Source: Candidatus Paceibacter sp. (GTDB lineage Bacteria > Patescibacteriota > Minisyncoccia > UBA6257 > HR35). Taken from it: a DNA stretch of 24,456 nt. Below are positions 23,520 to 24,456 of this stretch, piece after piece. Within the stretch, counting starts at the first letter, position 1; each line of letters opens with the position of its first letter. Below the pieces are notes generated by a model, which was given only the letters and a program-made list of their open reading frames with translations, searched no databases and had not been told where the DNA came from. The DNA lies in the NCBI GenBank assembly GCA_023255765.1, contig JAGDVT010000026.1, positions 1 to 24,456 of the forward strand, read 5' to 3'. The position numbers and the translations under genes are program-made.

Positions 23520-24456
23520 TCATTCTAATGCTTTATATAATAGTTTTATTTCCTCTTCATCCAAGGCTCTATTATATATTCTGATTTCATCATAAAGAGC
23601 TTTAAGTTCTGTATCATTATTATTTGTATTGCTCCCTACAGAAAATCCTGGTTTTAATTGCATTAATGTAGAAGAATAAGTAGCAAAATTTTCTAAATTT
23701 CCGTTGATATAAAGTTTTATAAATTCACCGTCTTTATGTACTCCTACTATATGAATCCATTGATCATAAGGGATTATTGAATTGCTTGAAATCCGAACTG
23801 TAGGATTTGCACACATTCTATCCATTATTGTACTACTTGAAATACAAAAATCTATTTTCCTTGTAGATGTTGAAAATGTTATTTGATAACCGCAATAATA
23901 AGGATCAGAATTGCTCCAACATCTTCCTACTAATATAGCATGAGGATTAGAAGAATTTTGAATTGAACTTATTTTAACCCAAAAAGAAATAGAAAAATCT
24001 TTTTGCTGAGGCGGGTTATTAGAGCTTTGATAGGTTGTAGAATGAGTCAATACTTCATCCTGAGGATAAGGATATCCAGCATCTTTCCAGCTTTTGTAGC
24101 TTTTAGCATCGGTAGACCAAGGACCATCTGGATTTACACTACTTCTCCATCTTACATTTAAATTACCCCAGCCTGTGTTTAAAATATAATTCTTAGCATC
24201 TCCATCTAAAGGATAATAAGCAACTAACCCCTCTGGGATTAGTTCTATCCTTGCCTGAACTGCTGATGGTGTTAGTCTTTTATTGTCTCCTGCTTCAAAA
24301 ACAAAATTATGATCTCCTCCATCTGAACCACCTGCTCCTTCTTTTCTTTTATTTACATCTGCTTCTAAAGCTGCTGTAATCTCATAACTTCCTCCTGTAA
24401 CATAACTATAATAATAAGGTGGTGAATTAATAGGATCAATAGGTAATTTTTGTATA
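23520..24456 (-). CDS. pilin-like protein with C-terminal LamG-type domain (partial, 5' end outside window)
   Basis: The frame is open from the window edge to stop 23520, about 311 residues, so the gene starts outside. The first part reads LPIDPINSPPYYYSYVTGGSYEITAALEA. This matches the end of type IV pilin/pseudopilin head domains of CPR bacteria (a 'DP.N....YYY.....Y.L.A.LE' pattern). A linker RIELIPEGLVAYYPLDGDAKNY then leads into a concanavalin/LamG-type fold: ISFWVKI, WIHIVGVHKDGEFIKLYINGNLE and ALYDEIRIYNRALDEEEIKLLY. C-type cysteines (RCW, YYC, FCI, MCA) may form disulfides. It is probably a surface pilus-associated adhesin, with the prepilin leader beyond the edge (inference). A TTG at 24050 is an internal codon, not the start. 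Confidence 0.8.
   Translation of the reverse strand, partial: IQKLPIDPINSPPYYYSYVTGGSYEITAALEADVNKRKEGAGGSDGGDHNFVFEAGDNKRLTPSAVQARIELIPEGLVAYYPLDGDAKNYILNTGWGNLNVRWRSSVNPDGPWSTDAKSYKSWKDAGYPYPQDEVLTHSTTYQSSNNPPQQKDFSISFWVKISSIQNSSNPHAILVGRCWSNSDPYYCGYQITFSTSTRKIDFCISSSTIMDRMCANPTVRISSNSIIPYDQWIHIVGVHKDGEFIKLYINGNLENFATYSSTLMQLKPGFSVGSNTNNNDTELKALYDEIRIYNRALDEEEIKLLYKALE

Noticed and set aside
24048..24050. TTG start for the LamG-type protein
   Set aside because: The frame stays open upstream to the window edge, with protein-like sequence, so the TTG is an internal codon.
1..24456. Insertion sequences, prophage or attachment sites
   Set aside because: No transposase, integrase, phage gene or terminal repeat pair was seen. 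The only mobile elements are the two introns.

Overview
The window reads as a piece of a very AT-rich, gene-dense bacterial genome, most probably a Candidate Phyla Radiation (Patescibacteria, Parcubacteria-like) member. Grounds for this inference: a single-copy-looking 23S rRNA gene standing apart from 16S and 5S and carrying group I introns; genes packed with overlaps of 1 to 31 bases; few recognisable Shine-Dalgarno sites; tRNA genes without encoded CCA; and a mix of core information genes with secreted lamin-tail, pilin-like and small membrane proteins. No 16S is present, so the placement is not proven.

Layout. Positions 1-152 hold the tail of a plus-strand gene and tRNA-Met(CAT). Positions 153-632 have no gene but hold a palindrome and a phased array of the heptamer ATTCGTG. 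Positions 633-6582 are a tight minus-strand operon: tsaE, polA, an orphan sensor histidine kinase, gltX and a small membrane protein. A strong terminator separates it from an extremely acidic small protein and yebC. Positions 7587-12151 are the 23S rRNA gene (minus strand), interrupted by two group I introns at E. coli positions about 1917 (helix 69) and 2449 (peptidyl-transferase centre). Each intron carries a LAGLIDADG ORF that starts in the P6 loop and reads into the ribozyme core. A consensus promoter sits just upstream, beside an MscS-like channel gene.

Positions 12997-13329 are a divergent regulatory region with back-to-back promoters. On its plus side lie a 24-codon leader ORF and mutually exclusive G/C-rich hairpins that look like an attenuator ahead of an unknown 188-residue protein. 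Positions 13899-21602 are a long minus-strand run: serS, two small membrane proteins, a 1260-residue secreted protein with a zinc phospholipase C/P1-nuclease-like head and two lamin-tail domains, tRNA-Ala, tRNA-Lys, rplS, and a second lamin-tail protein with a C-terminal membrane anchor. An FtsQ-like gene diverges from serS across a 14-bp palindrome. The right end holds a short CxxC zinc-ribbon protein, an anchored alpha/beta hydrolase, tRNA-Asp, a terminator, and the 3' part of a pilin-like protein fused to a LamG-type domain.

The strongest leads are the two introns (same ORF/core overlap, a lost catalytic Asp in one endonuclease, and non-consensus helix 69 exon sequence at the other), the attenuator-like leader, the 24-bp-phased ATTCGTG array, and the surface-protein architectures.
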